Source of the DNA: Pseudothermotoga thermarum DSM 5069
GTDB taxonomy: Bacteria > Thermotogota > Thermotogae > Thermotogales > DSM-5069
NCBI RefSeq assembly: GCF_000217815.1
Contig: NC_015707.1
Location: forward strand, 124,001-188,000
Length of the DNA: 64,000 nt
Reading direction: 5' to 3'
A program made the position numbers and the translations under genes. Of this stretch, positions 1 through 9,580 are shown piece after piece. How positions within the stretch are numbered: position 1 is the stretch's first letter; each line of letters opens with the position of its first letter. Below the pieces are notes generated by a model. That model searched no databases, was not told the origin of the DNA, and saw only the letters and a list, made by a program, of their open reading frames with translations.

Positions 1-389
1 TGGAGAAATTACTTGAGAGGGCGGAACTTGTGCTGTTTTTGGTGAGGGATACATTGCACCAATAAGAGAAATGGAAATAACCACTTCACTATGTCCTCAT
101 CCTGTATCTTGTTATCCCTATCACGCTCTCAACAAGACTTTTCTTTCCAAACCTCCTTGTCCACCATTTCCTCAAGGCTTCATGACTGACTCCAATTATG
201 GCTGCTGCCTTCCTTAATGCAAGTTCATACTTTCGCCTCATGTGGAACTTTTTGTCTTTGAAAAAGGTTTGGTATAGGTACTGGGTGATATTAGTTGTTG
301 TAACTTTCATCTTTACGGGAACCTTCTTTTGGTGAGAAGAGTTGGTTTTTGTTTATTTTATCGTATTTCCCAGCCTAAGTTGACACCTC
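1..389 (-). mobile_element. IS6-like insertion sequence remnant, left copy
   Basis: This is a decayed copy of the same element found at 35748-36146. Read on the minus strand, it begins at about 389 with GAGGTGTCAACTTA and continues through the same leader to the transposase start at 310. The match to the other copy stops at about position 160, after the codons for ALRKWW. There an internal deletion joins the N-terminal coding part to a C-terminal part. The element runs off the left window edge, so its other end is not seen. It is nearly inverted with respect to the right copy, and the two bracket the sugar block. Confidence 0.75.
9..310 (-). pseudogene. IS6-like (DDE) transposase fragment
   Basis: The reading frame from the ATG at 310 gives an N-terminal helix-turn-helix-like part (RKYELALRKAAAIIGVSHEA). 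It then jumps to a C-terminal type segment (RRFGKKSLVES), so the catalytic core is deleted. The frame stops at 89-91. A second frame continues downstream with hydrophobic codons (IVKWLFPFLLL) to a stop at 9-11, which fits the end of an IS6-like transposase after a frameshift. The product cannot be active. The family assignment rests on the N-terminal pattern and on the AIDKMKVNI segment of the sister copy, so it is moderately sure. Confidence 0.65.
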
Positions 390-409
390 TCGAACAGACT
401 CATCGCATG

Positions 410-439
410 TTGACAATCTGGTAATAAAAAAGCTAAAAT
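410..439 (+). promoter_or_regulatory. Promoter of malEFG
   Basis: A perfect TTGACA at 410-415 is followed after 18 bases by TAAAAT at 434-439. It sits about 40 bases upstream of malE and only 20 bases inside the end of the left IS remnant. The element therefore did not remove the operon promoter. Confidence 0.65.
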
Positions 440-480
440 ATCAGTGGATTTGTTAACACATCTAAAAGGAGGTGGGTTTT

Positions 481-1656
481 GTGAGGAAATTTGCGGTAAT
501 ACTTCTTGTGGCTCTTGTAACCTTGATTTTTGCTCAGCAAAAACTCGTCATATGGTGTTCGGAAAAGCAGGTCGACATCCTACAAGCTCTTGGTCAGGAG
601 TTCAAAGCAAGGTACGGGGTTGAAGTGGAGGTTCAGTATGTTCCATTTGGAGACATCAAACCTAAATTCTTGACAGCAGCTCCTCAAGGTCAAGGTGCGG
701 ATATCATCGTCGGTGCACACGACTGGGTAAGTGAACTGGTTGCCAACGGTTTGCTTGAACCAATCTCAAGCTTTGCAGAAATCAACCAATTCTTTGAAAC
801 GGGTTTGGAAGCGTTCTCCTACGGTGGAAAACTCTATGGTCTTCCGTACGCTCTTGAGGCAATAGCGTTGATCTACAACAAAGACTACGTGCCGCAACCT
901 CCAAAAACGATAGATGAATTGATCGCGATTGCAAAGCAGATTGACAAAGAATTTGGTGGAGAAGTTAGAGGATTCATTATCCCAGCGACTACTTTCTACT
1001 TCGTAGTTCCATTCATTTTTGGATATGGAGGATACGTCTTCAAGAGCACACCAGCTGGTCTTGATGTAAAAGACATCGGTCTTGCAAACGAAGGAGCAAT
1101 AAAGGGTTTGGAATTGCTCAAAAGGTTCGTCGATGAAGGCATCATCACACCAGGCGATAACTATGAAATAATGGACTCGATGTTCAGAGAAGGCAGAGCC
1201 GCTATGATAATCAACGGCCCGTGGGCGATAAAAGCTTATGCCGATGCAGGTATCGATTACGGTGTCGCACTTATTCCAGATCTTGCACCAGGGCTTGTCG
1301 CCAGACCATTCGTTGGTGTTCAGGGCTTCATGGTCAACACGAAATCTCCAAACTTGGCTCTTGCAAAAGAATTCTTGATAAACTACATTGCCAAAAAGGA
1401 TACCATGTACCGCATTTACCTTGCAGATCCAAGACTTCCAGCAAGGAAAGATGTTCTTGAGCTTGTGAAAGACAATCCAGATGTTGTTGCGTTTACACAC
1501 AGCGCGGCAAATGGTATTCCAATGCCAAATGTTCCACAGATGGGATTTGTCTGGGGAGCTATGGACGACGCTTTGAATTTGGTTGTCAACGGTCGAGCAA
1601 CGCCTGCTGAAGCTGCAAAAACAGCTGTAGAAAGAATCAAAGCTCAAACACAGTGA
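481..1656 (+). CDS. malE: Maltose/maltodextrin-binding protein MalE
   Basis: This is the extracytoplasmic solute-binding protein (family 1) of a maltose or maltodextrin ABC importer. The GTG at 481 is chosen because AAAGGAGGTG lies just upstream; the GTG at 472 would fall inside that ribosome site. Residues 1-18 form a hydrophobic signal peptide (KFAVILLVALVTLIFA) without a lipobox. The mature protein has the typical bilobed features: ADIIVGAHDW near the N-terminus, the YALEAIALIYNK hinge region and INGPWAI. At 391 residues it has the usual length. malF and malG follow, but no ATPase gene is nearby, so a shared MsmK/MalK-type ATPase elsewhere is inferred. Substrate range (maltose, maltotriose, trehalose) cannot be read from sequence. 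Confidence 0.9.
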   Translation: MRKFAVILLVALVTLIFAQQKLVIWCSEKQVDILQALGQEFKARYGVEVEVQYVPFGDIKPKFLTAAPQGQGADIIVGAHDWVSELVANGLLEPISSFAEINQFFETGLEAFSYGGKLYGLPYALEAIALIYNKDYVPQPPKTIDELIAIAKQIDKEFGGEVRGFIIPATTFYFVVPFIFGYGGYVFKSTPAGLDVKDIGLANEGAIKGLELLKRFVDEGIITPGDNYEIMDSMFREGRAAMIINGPWAIKAYADAGIDYGVALIPDLAPGLVARPFVGVQGFMVNTKSPNLALAKEFLINYIAKKDTMYRIYLADPRLPARKDVLELVKDNPDVVAFTHSAANGIPMPNVPQMGFVWGAMDDALNLVVNGRATPAEAAKTAVERIKAQTQ

Positions 1657-1662
1657 AAAACC

Positions 1663-1686
1663 AAACCCGGGGGCTTCCCCGGGTTT
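1663..1686 (+). terminator. Hairpin between malE and malF
   Basis: A perfect 10-bp stem, AAACCCGGGG, with loop GCTT is followed by TTTTGCC. It probably acts as a partial terminator or an mRNA stabiliser that leaves malE transcript in excess over the permease genes. Similar hairpins follow the other two oligosaccharide-binding protein genes of the window. Confidence 0.7.
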
Positions 1687-1713
1687 TGCCTAATTCAAAA
1701 AGGAGGCAATGGG

Positions 1714-3453
1714 ATGAAAAAGTTTATCAAAGCCTTCCTTTGGTTTTTATTCTTAATACTCAACGTTGCTTTTTTTTGGATGGCAGTTTTTTTGATTCAA
1801 AACAGGTACTATGAGCTCGGAATAACTTTTGCAATTTTGATATTTCTGATAGATTTCTTCATCTTCAATCCGAAAGGTTATCCGTATCGTTACATCATTC
1901 CTGCTTTGATATTGCTCTTCATCCTTGTTTTGTATCCAATTTACTTCACGGTGAAAACAGCCTTTACGAACTATGGAACAGGTCATTTCATGCCAAAAGA
2001 AGAAGCAGTAGAAAGACTTTTGTACAGTTCAAAATACACCTATGTTGTTGAAAGCGGTGAAAAAATCTCTTACAAAGTATTTGTAGTTTACGATGGTATA
2101 AATCCCACAGATGATTTTTTGATACTTTTCAAAATCGATGAAAAAATTTTTGTTGCTTCAAAACCAACACCAGTCAAAAGAAAGGGAAGAGAAATACTTT
2201 TGAACGAAGGGGTTTTGCAAAAGATTGAGACAGAATCTTTCCTTTACCAAGGTCAAAGTTTTAGAATCATTCCTTGGCCAGCGACGTTTGAGGATATCAA
2301 GTTGCTTGTAACCGTTGGGAAATCTTACAGGTTGTTTTACACCCCAGACGATCCACTCTTGGACGTAAACGCTTCTTACTTTAAAAGCCGTATAGCGCAA
2401 GTTTACCTTTGGAACAGCGATTTTGTTGAACCATCAACTGGTAAAAAATATACCTTGAGGATCCTTCCCGATGGCACGTGGGGATTTGTTCAAGTGGAAA
2501 GACTATACAGATTGGCATACGAAGAAGTTTATGAAAATGGCAGAACGAGATTGAAAATGGTTCTAGTCAACAACCTGACCAATCGAAAAGTGATCGAAAA
2601 AGATGGGGCTTTTTACGATATAAACGAAAAAGGCGAAGAGGTTTTCTTGGTTGGTTTCATAGATTACGTTGGTTGGAAGAATTTTCTTAGAATAATCACG
2701 GACAAAAGGGTTACAGGCCCTTTCTTGAGCATTTTTGCATGGACATTCACTTGGGCTGCTTTGAGTGTTGTGTTATCGCTAGCCGTTGGTTTGCCTTTTG
2801 CCCTTGTTTTGAACGATCCAAGGCTGAGAGCAAGGAATCTTTACAGAACCCTTTTGATAATTCCATGGGCTATTCCGGCTTTCATATCGGCACTGGTTTG
2901 GAGAAACGGGCTTTTGAACGAAACCTATGGGCTTTTTAACAAATTCCTTCTGCCGTTGTTTAAACTGGGACCCATTCGATGGTTTAACGATCCATTCTGG
3001 GCCAGAGTGGGCGTTTTACTTGTGAACATTTGGCTGACCTTTCCGTACATGATGACCATTTCCCTTGGGGCTTTGCAGTCGATACCACACGAACTTTACG
3101 AAGCAGCATCGATCGATGGTGCTGGCAAGTTCAAGAGGTTTACAGCCATCACCTTCCCGCTTTTGATGACGGTTATCGGGCCACTTTTGGTGAGCAGTTT
3201 TGCTTTCAGCTTCAACAACTTCACCATCATATTCTTGATTACCGCGGGTGGCCCACCGATCCCTGGTTCAGTTACACCCACTGGTTATACCGACATACTT
3301 ATGTCTTACGTTTATAAACTCGCTTTCCAAGCTGGTACCGGTCAAGACTTCGGCTTTGCGAGCGCCATATCGATATTGATCTTTTTCCTTGTTGGAACGA
3401 TAAGTTTCTTCAACTTTAAATTTTCTGGTGCATTCGAAGAGGTGGGAAGATAA
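1714..3453 (+). CDS. malF: Maltose ABC transporter permease MalF
   Basis: This is one of two membrane subunits of the maltose importer. It starts at an ATG behind AAAGGAGG. Three hydrophobic segments lie in residues 5-85. A large soluble domain of about 240 residues follows (about 90-330), equivalent to the enlarged MalF P2 loop. The binding-protein-dependent permease domain then follows with the EAA loop EAASIDGAGKFKRFTAITFP, which contacts the ATPase. The C-terminus overlaps the malG start (TAATG, shared A at 3453), so the two are translationally coupled. At 579 residues it is long, as in other Thermotogales MalF proteins. Confidence 0.9.
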   Translation: MKKFIKAFLWFLFLILNVAFFWMAVFLIQNRYYELGITFAILIFLIDFFIFNPKGYPYRYIIPALILLFILVLYPIYFTVKTAFTNYGTGHFMPKEEAVERLLYSSKYTYVVESGEKISYKVFVVYDGINPTDDFLILFKIDEKIFVASKPTPVKRKGREILLNEGVLQKIETESFLYQGQSFRIIPWPATFEDIKLLVTVGKSYRLFYTPDDPLLDVNASYFKSRIAQVYLWNSDFVEPSTGKKYTLRILPDGTWGFVQVERLYRLAYEEVYENGRTRLKMVLVNNLTNRKVIEKDGAFYDINEKGEEVFLVGFIDYVGWKNFLRIITDKRVTGPFLSIFAWTFTWAALSVVLSLAVGLPFALVLNDPRLRARNLYRTLLIIPWAIPAFISALVWRNGLLNETYGLFNKFLLPLFKLGPIRWFNDPFWARVGVLLVNIWLTFPYMMTISLGALQSIPHELYEAASIDGAGKFKRFTAITFPLLMTVIGPLLVSSFAFSFNNFTIIFLITAGGPPIPGSVTPTGYTDILMSYVYKLAFQAGTGQDFGFASAISILIFFLVGTISFFNFKFSGAFEEVGR

Positions 3454-5930
3454 TGGTCCAAAAAAGGATAACCTTTCTCACCCATGCCATATTGATTTTT
3501 TTGATAGCGATAATACTCTTCCCCGTCGTTTGGGTCGTTTCTACTTCGATAAGAAGAGACGAAGCGGCATTTTCGACAAAACTTTTCACCTCTCGGGTGA
3601 CACTGCAAAATTACGTGGATCTCTTGATGCCAGAAAAGAACATACCTGTACTCATTCAAGAATTGCAGAACATCGTTTCAAAAGTCAAACCATACGACAA
3701 AATCTCCCAACAACGCGCAAGGGAATTGGTAGAAAAGTACATCCAAAAGCTGGAACTTTATCTTGACGAAACTGACAAACGTTTTGAGCTTGCAAGACAA
3801 TCTTATTCGAACATAACGACAAAAATGCAGCAAAACGCTGAAAAAATCAAAGAAAATATAGTTAAAGATCTTGAAGAACTCAAAGCAGTGGTTCAAAACA
3901 ATTTGCCAAAGCTTCCAATCGATGATTTGTACGCGGTGGCGCTTTACGAAAAACTTCAGAATGAAAAGTTCGGTTCTTTAGTTTTTGCCGCTTTAAAAAA
4001 GGATCTTGAGGCTTACGTAGGTCGTCAAATAAACGATGCAGATACTTTCAAAGACGCTTTGGCGAAGTTGAACGAAGTGTACGAAAAGATCATCGGTTCT
4101 CATCTTGAAAAACTTAGATACCACGAAAGAAGAATTTCTGAGCTGAATTTTGCCGCAACGCAAATTAGAAATAAGATAGTGAGTGTGCAAAACGAGGTTA
4201 TCACGGCAAATCTGTTCATAAACGAAGTTGTTCTTCCTCAGCTAACATCTCTTTCCCAGTCTTTCGATAGCTTGCTTAGATTGAAAACGATGGTTGATTC
4301 TACAAAGATCTTATCTCCTTTTTCGATTGACGATTCAAAAATGCTTTTGGAAACTCAACAACTTCTTTCACAGGTTTCATTTCTTCTAGACTTGGTTCAA
4401 ACTTACAGCGATTACAAGCAGTTGGAAATAGCTTTGGCAAGCTTGGAAAAATCTTTGACTGAGCTTTTAAAGCGCGACGAATCCATTGTGAGAAAATCTC
4501 AATACCTTCAAGTTGTGAACATATTTGAAGATTTAAAGCCAAGGCTTGAAAGAGTGCTTTCACAGCTAGAAGAAGTTTTCCTGCAGACTGGAGAGAAAAT
4601 CGTCATTTTGAAGAGTATAAACGACCAACTTGTTGATCTTCAACGTGAGATTGAAAATGAAATGGCAAACAAGAATAGCGTAGAAATTTTGCTGAAAAAT
4701 TTAGACGATTCTATGAAACACTGTAGAACGGTTGCCGAACTTAAAATTTTCGTGAACCAGCTTGAAGACAGGATCAACACGATCAAGAACATAAGATCGT
4801 TATCTTCAGCCGATTTGACAAGGTATTCTGCTGTCTTAACATTTCTCAGAAACTTTGCAAACTCATACGAGGCAAAGGATCAAATTTCGTTACAACTATC
4901 GAAGGTTGTAAAGAATTTGAGATGGATAGAGGAGTATAGAGATTTTATCAGAAGATTTGAAAATGTCTCTAAGAATTTGAATGAAGTTCTTTCAAATTCA
5001 CGTACCTTGATCGATGATTTTAAGAAAACCTACGATGGTTTGTTGGCGATTTCTTTCGCCGGTGTTTTTGTCAGATCAGATGTTTTAAACAGGTTTTTTG
5101 ACCTTGTTAAAACTGATTTTGTCAGCAAAGTGAAGGCAGATATGGCAGTTGTCACCAGAAGATCCGGCAATTTGATGGATTTGGATCCAACGAATTCGCT
5201 AAAAGCTGATTATAAAAATATCGACAAGCAACTTTACAGGATCGACAACATATGGAAGCAAAAGCCAAAGCATTACTTCTTGAATTGGGTTTTGAATTCT
5301 GTTATCGTTGCCACCGTTGTCGGTTTGATAACAACCGCTGTTTGTGCTGTGGCAGCTTATCCGTTCAGCAGAATGAGATTTTTTGGAAGAAGGTATGGTT
5401 TGCTCGCATTCCTTTTGATTCAAATGTTCCCAGCCGTAATTTTCATGATAGCGATATACAACCTGCTCAACTTTCTTGGAAAATACGTTCCTTTCTTGGG
5501 GATCGACACGCTTGGCGGTCTGATCTTTTCTTACTTAACTGGCATCGCTTACAACATGTACTTGATGAAGGGTTTTTACGACACAATACCACCTTCTCTT
5601 GAAGAAGCTGCAATTGTCGATGGAGCCACAAGATTTCAAAGCTTTTACAAGATAATTCTCCCGCTTTCAAGGCCTATTTTGGTCGTGGTATTTTTGCTTG
5701 TTTTCATAGGAACATTCAACGAGTTCGTCGTCGCAAGAATAGTTTTGCAAAACGTTAGGAACTACACCTATGCCTTGGGATTGCAAACCTTCGCAGTAGG
5801 TCCATATGAAACCGAATGGGGTTTGTTCACAGCCGCCGCTTTGCTTGGTATGACACCAATGGTGATCTTGTTCTTATCGATGCAAAGATTTTTGGTGAGC
5901 GGTTTGACCAGGGGAGCAGTTAAAGAGTAG
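3453..5930 (+). CDS. malG: Maltose ABC transporter permease MalG with giant inserted domain
   Basis: This is the partner of MalF. At 825 residues it is almost three times the usual MalG length of about 280-300. The first membrane helix is at residues 7-27 (ILIFLIAIILFPVVWVVS). Then come about 550 residues rich in Glu, Lys, Leu and Gln with few Pro or Gly, which look like long coiled coils. From about residue 608 the rest of a normal MalG follows, with five hydrophobic segments and the EAA motif EEAAIVDGATRFQSFYKIIL. The frame is intact throughout, so this is not a fusion artefact. I recall that T. maritima MalG is similarly enlarged. The role of the insert is unknown; its placement after helix 1 puts it outside the membrane. 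Confidence 0.88.
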   Translation: MVQKRITFLTHAILIFLIAIILFPVVWVVSTSIRRDEAAFSTKLFTSRVTLQNYVDLLMPEKNIPVLIQELQNIVSKVKPYDKISQQRARELVEKYIQKLELYLDETDKRFELARQSYSNITTKMQQNAEKIKENIVKDLEELKAVVQNNLPKLPIDDLYAVALYEKLQNEKFGSLVFAALKKDLEAYVGRQINDADTFKDALAKLNEVYEKIIGSHLEKLRYHERRISELNFAATQIRNKIVSVQNEVITANLFINEVVLPQLTSLSQSFDSLLRLKTMVDSTKILSPFSIDDSKMLLETQQLLSQVSFLLDLVQTYSDYKQLEIALASLEKSLTELLKRDESIVRKSQYLQVVNIFEDLKPRLERVLSQLEEVFLQTGEKIVILKSINDQLVDLQREIENEMANKNSVEILLKNLDDSMKHCRTVAELKIFVNQLEDRINTIKNIRSLSSADLTRYSAVLTFLRNFANSYEAKDQISLQLSKVVKNLRWIEEYRDFIRRFENVSKNLNEVLSNSRTLIDDFKKTYDGLLAISFAGVFVRSDVLNRFFDLVKTDFVSKVKADMAVVTRRSGNLMDLDPTNSLKADYKNIDKQLYRIDNIWKQKPKHYFLNWVLNSVIVATVVGLITTAVCAVAAYPFSRMRFFGRRYGLLAFLLIQMFPAVIFMIAIYNLLNFLGKYVPFLGIDTLGGLIFSYLTGIAYNMYLMKGFYDTIPPSLEEAAIVDGATRFQSFYKIILPLSRPILVVVFLLVFIGTFNEFVVARIVLQNVRNYTYALGLQTFAVGPYETEWGLFTAAALLGMTPMVILFLSMQRFLVSGLTRGAVKE

Positions 5931-5942
5931 CAAAAAGCACTA

Positions 5943-5970
5943 TTGCTTCTAGAATATTTTGTTGTAAAAT
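5943..5970 (+). promoter_or_regulatory. Possible promoter of the ROK regulator gene
   Basis: TTGCTT at 5943-5948, 16 bases, then TAAAAT at 5965-5970, ending 43 bases before the start codon. The -35 element is weak. Readthrough from malG is also possible because no terminator separates the genes. Confidence 0.4.
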
Positions 5971-6013
5971 TGTTAGCGATAAAAAGTTTTAAGCAGAAAA
6001 GAAAGGTGATCGG

Positions 6014-7174
6014 ATGAAGCACAACCACATTTCCATGAAGGCCGGTAATAAAAGAAATTTAATAGAGTTGCTTATAACTACTGGTCCCAAAACAAGGGCA
6101 AATTTGGCACGTGAATCAGGTTTGGCACCCAGTGCAGTTACCAGATTGATTCGAGAACTAATGGAAGACGGAATAGTTTCGGTCATCCAATTTGAGGAAA
6201 AAAACGAACCAGGACGTAAGGGAGAAGTTCTCAGTTTGAGCGAAAAACCTGTCGCTGCTGTTTTCGACATTGGAGTTACCAAAACGTCTTTGGGTATAGC
6301 GTTTTTGAATGGAAAAATAGATGTGGTTTCACATTTCAAAACACCGCGCTCTGTAGAAGAGTTTTTCAATTTTGCACTTGAAAAAGTCAACACCATGAGA
6401 AATGTCTACAACTTTGACATCGTTTCTTTTTCCGTTCCTGGCATAGTCAACTGTGAAACCAAGGAAATCATTTTGGCTCCGAATTTGGAATGGTACAACG
6501 TAAAGATTACGGAGCTGTTCAGCGGAGATTTTGAAATCCTTGCCGACAACGAGGCAAATTTGTCGATGATGGCTGAAGCAAGATATGCCACGGATCTTTT
6601 GAACGTTGAGAATGCGGTGTTTGTAATAGTACGAGAAGGTGTTGGTACAGGCGTAATGATCGATGGGAAGGTTGTCAGAGGTAACAACTTTTCGGCAGGA
6701 GAATTCGGTCATATGATAGTTTCAATCGATTCGCAGCAACTTTGCCATTGTGGAAACAAAGGTTGTTGGGAACTTTTTGCAAGCATTAGATGGGCAAACC
6801 AAAGGTATGGACTGTTAAACGGTAACAATCACATCGACAAATTTGAAGAACTTTTGAGCTTAACAAAGCAAGGTGATGAGAAAGCCAAATCTGTGCTTAT
6901 GGAACACGCGTACAACGTGGCAATCGGTATAGTAAACATTGTGAACGGGGTAAATCCAGAAGTGGTTATAATTGGTGGTTCTCTTTCTTCCGCCCCTGAT
7001 TGGTACTTTTCCAAGGTTGAAGAGATAGTAAAAGAAAGAGCTCTTAAGATGGCAGTTAAAGATCTAAAGATTCGCCCGACCATTTTCACCGAACCTTCAA
7101 GCAACTTGGTTGGGGCGGCTGTGTACGCAATAGAAAGGTATTTGGATAAAGTCGTGAGCTATTCGGTCTCTTGA
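6014..7174 (+). CDS. ROK-family transcriptional repressor (XylR/NagC type)
   Basis: This is a sugar-responsive repressor. Residues 12-57 form a winged helix-turn-helix (NLIELLITTGPKTRANLARE, then SAVTRLIRELMEDGIV). The ROK domain follows, with the phosphate-binding start FDIGVTKTSLGIAF near residue 85. The zinc-binding pattern CHCGNKGCWE lies near residue 243, after GEFGHM. At 386 residues it is full length. It sits between malEFG and the convergent xylan genes. A role as xylose- or glucose-responsive repressor of one of these clusters is likely, but the effector is not decided by sequence. The start ATG follows AAAGGTGATC. Confidence 0.82.
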   Translation: MKHNHISMKAGNKRNLIELLITTGPKTRANLARESGLAPSAVTRLIRELMEDGIVSVIQFEEKNEPGRKGEVLSLSEKPVAAVFDIGVTKTSLGIAFLNGKIDVVSHFKTPRSVEEFFNFALEKVNTMRNVYNFDIVSFSVPGIVNCETKEIILAPNLEWYNVKITELFSGDFEILADNEANLSMMAEARYATDLLNVENAVFVIVREGVGTGVMIDGKVVRGNNFSAGEFGHMIVSIDSQQLCHCGNKGCWELFASIRWANQRYGLLNGNNHIDKFEELLSLTKQGDEKAKSVLMEHAYNVAIGIVNIVNGVNPEVVIIGGSLSSAPDWYFSKVEEIVKERALKMAVKDLKIRPTIFTEPSSNLVGAAVYAIERYLDKVVSYSVS

Positions 7175-7182
7175 TAAAATTT

Positions 7183-7206
7183 AAGCGGGGAAGTAACTCC
7201 CCGCTT
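7183..7206. terminator. Bidirectional terminator between ROK gene and GH3 gene
   Basis: An AAGCGGGG / CCCCGCTT stem with an 8-base loop follows the ROK stop codon by 9 bases and precedes the convergent GH3 stop. Short T-rich stretches lie on both sides. Confidence 0.7.
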
Positions 7207-7228
7207 TGGTTTATGTGCACATAACAAA

Positions 7229-9553
7229 TTACTCGATCTTTGTATTTGTGAAGAAAACTCTGTTGTCTTGAACCAATCTTTTTTCTCCAACGACTTTGAA
7301 GTTTCCTTGACATCTGATATCCTCTGCAGAACTTCCAATTAGAACCTTGTATTCACCAGGTTCTACAACAAGTTTCATATCTCTATCGTAGTAAGCAAGC
7401 ACATCTGTGTGAATTTCAAAAACAACCGTTTTTGTTTCCTTTGGTTGTAATTTTACCCTTGCAAATCCCTTTAGTTCCTTCACAGGCCTTGTAACACTTG
7501 CATGCTCTCTTGAAATGTAAAGTTGTACAACTTCTTCGCCGTAGATTTCCCCTGTATTTTGAACATCTACTTTGAGTTTTACCGAACCAGCGATTGGAAT
7601 TTCTTGTTGTTCAATCCTTAAGTTTGTATATGAAAATGTTGTGTAAGAAAGCCCGTGACCAAACGGGAACAAAGGTTTAACGTCCTCATCGACGTAGTTT
7701 CCATGCCAGCAGGACCGTCCTCCGGATGGTTTGACATAGTGAAACACAGGTATTTGACCTGCACTCGCAGGGAAGCTTATCGGAAGTTTACCGCTTGGGT
7801 TAACTTGACCAAATATTACCTCCGCAAGGGCTTGTGCACCTGTCTCACCGGGCAGCCAAAGCTGAACGATTGCGTTTACTTTGTTCACAAAAGCTTTCAG
7901 AGAGTATGGTCTTCCTGTGACCAAAACAACAACAATGGGTTTGCCAACTTTTGTCAGCTCCAAAATGAACTCTTCTTGAACCCCTGGCAGCTTCAAGTTG
8001 GCCATATCCCTGGATTCACCACTTGTGCATTCAATCGTTAAACCTGAGCGATCGCCAACCACCGCAACCACAACATCGGCTTTTTTCGCTGCTTCTAAGG
8101 CTTCTGCAAATCCCTCTCTTGATGGATCAGTGATGTCACATCCCTTTGCGTAATAGATCTCTTTAGCTCTTTTTGCAAACTCTGCAAGTATGCTTGGAAT
8201 TTTCTTCAAGTGAGCTTCAACAAGTTCTTCCACTTTTTTCAAGTTAAACTTTGGCGCGTTGAAAGTGGTAGCGTTGACATTTTCAAGAAGTGTCTTTATA
8301 TGTACTAGGTAAGAGTAATCTCCAAGTAAATTTCTCACATCATTTGCGGTTGGTCCAACTAGCGCTATCTTAACATCGTTTTTTAACGGCAATATTCCAT
8401 TGTTTTTTAAAAGAACTATTGACTTTCTTGAAGCTTCCAAAGCTATATCATTATGATCGTTGAGACTACCACCTTCTGCGTATGGATTTTCGAACAGTCC
8501 CAATAGGAATTTCAAAGTTAATACCCTAAGAACTGCTTCATCCAACAGTTTTTCTGAGATGATGCCATTTTCAACCAGGGATTTCAAATGTAGATAACAG
8601 TCTGTTTTTGGAAGCTCAATATCTATGCCTGCTTCTAACGCATATTTTGCAGCTTCGGCTTTATTCTTTGCCATCCTATGATAAGCGGCCAACATATCCA
8701 CAGCAAAATAGTCTGAAACAACTATTCCTTCAAATCCCCACGTTCTTCTTAAAATATCAGTCAGAAGTTCTCTATTGCTGGCACATGGAATCCCATCTAT
8801 TTCACTATAGGAATTCATTATAGATAACAAACCTGCCTCTTTAACAGCTGCCTCGAACGGATAGAGAAAAACTTCTCTTAACTCCCTTGGAGGTATGTTG
8901 GTTGGTGCCCAGTTCTTACCACCTTCCGAAGCACTGTAACCAGCAAAGTGTTTCCCTGTTGCTACCACACCTTTTGTGATATCACTTCCTTGCAATCCCT
9001 TTACGTATGCCACACCCATTTTTGCAACAAGGTATGGAGATTCACCAAACGTTTCTTCAGTTCTACCCCATCTTGGATCTCTGGCAACATCAAGTACTGG
9101 GGCAAGACCTTGAGTGATACCAAGTTTTCTTAGATCTTCCCTTATAGCTGATGTGATTTTTTCAACCAATTCTGGATCCCATGTGCTGGCCATTCCAATT
9201 GGTTGTGGAAAGATTGTTGCTCCAAGTCCCATGTATCCTGCAAGGCACTCTTCGTGCATTATCGCTGGTATTCCCAAACGCGTGTTCTCAACCAAAAATT
9301 TTTGAATTTCATTTACCAATTTTGCCACTTCGGGAGGCTCAAAATTCGTTGCGCCACCAGGACGTGTGATCTGTCCTATACCATGCTTTAGAATTTCTTT
9401 CGCTTTTTCTACTGAAAATTTTCCATCTTCTGTGAGCAACTCGTAACTCCATACCGAACCAAGTTGGGCTATTTTTTCTTCCAAGGTCATCTTTGACAGA
9501 AGATCTTTTGCCCTTACCTTTGCTGGTACATTTGGATTCTTGTAAAGATCCAT
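7229..9553 (-). CDS. GH3 beta-xylosidase / beta-glucosidase
   Basis: This is a glycoside hydrolase family 3 enzyme that removes terminal beta-linked xylose (or glucose) from imported oligosaccharides in the cytoplasm; there is no signal peptide. The N-terminal barrel contains ARDPRWGRTEETFGE and KHFAGYS. The catalytic nucleophile is Asp in VVSDYFAVDM (about residue 281). The GH3 C-terminal domain follows, then a fibronectin-III-like tail (GHGLSYTTFSY onwards). At 774 residues it matches the length of the T. maritima xylosidase TM0076, which likewise lies last behind the xylo-oligosaccharide importer genes. Beta-xylosidase is therefore favoured over beta-glucosidase. Confidence 0.85.
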   Translation of the reverse strand: MDLYKNPNVPAKVRAKDLLSKMTLEEKIAQLGSVWSYELLTEDGKFSVEKAKEILKHGIGQITRPGGATNFEPPEVAKLVNEIQKFLVENTRLGIPAIMHEECLAGYMGLGATIFPQPIGMASTWDPELVEKITSAIREDLRKLGITQGLAPVLDVARDPRWGRTEETFGESPYLVAKMGVAYVKGLQGSDITKGVVATGKHFAGYSASEGGKNWAPTNIPPRELREVFLYPFEAAVKEAGLLSIMNSYSEIDGIPCASNRELLTDILRRTWGFEGIVVSDYFAVDMLAAYHRMAKNKAEAAKYALEAGIDIELPKTDCYLHLKSLVENGIISEKLLDEAVLRVLTLKFLLGLFENPYAEGGSLNDHNDIALEASRKSIVLLKNNGILPLKNDVKIALVGPTANDVRNLLGDYSYLVHIKTLLENVNATTFNAPKFNLKKVEELVEAHLKKIPSILAEFAKRAKEIYYAKGCDITDPSREGFAEALEAAKKADVVVAVVGDRSGLTIECTSGESRDMANLKLPGVQEEFILELTKVGKPIVVVLVTGRPYSLKAFVNKVNAIVQLWLPGETGAQALAEVIFGQVNPSGKLPISFPASAGQIPVFHYVKPSGGRSCWHGNYVDEDVKPLFPFGHGLSYTTFSYTNLRIEQQEIPIAGSVKLKVDVQNTGEIYGEEVVQLYISREHASVTRPVKELKGFARVKLQPKETKTVVFEIHTDVLAYYDRDMKLVVEPGEYKVLIGSSAEDIRCQGNFKVVGEKRLVQDNRVFFTNTKIE

Positions 9554-9580
9554 TTTCCAACCCCCTCTTTAAAGTTCAAT

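Noticed and set aside
3-65. Short plus-strand frame at the left edge (end of a possible gene)
   Set aside because: The opposite strand reads as the C-terminal part of the IS6-like transposase and ends with a stop at 9-11, so this frame is a shadow.
766-1647. Long open frame on the minus strand across malE
   Set aside because: It lies wholly within malE, has no ribosome site and has a Cys/Trp-rich, non-protein-like composition.
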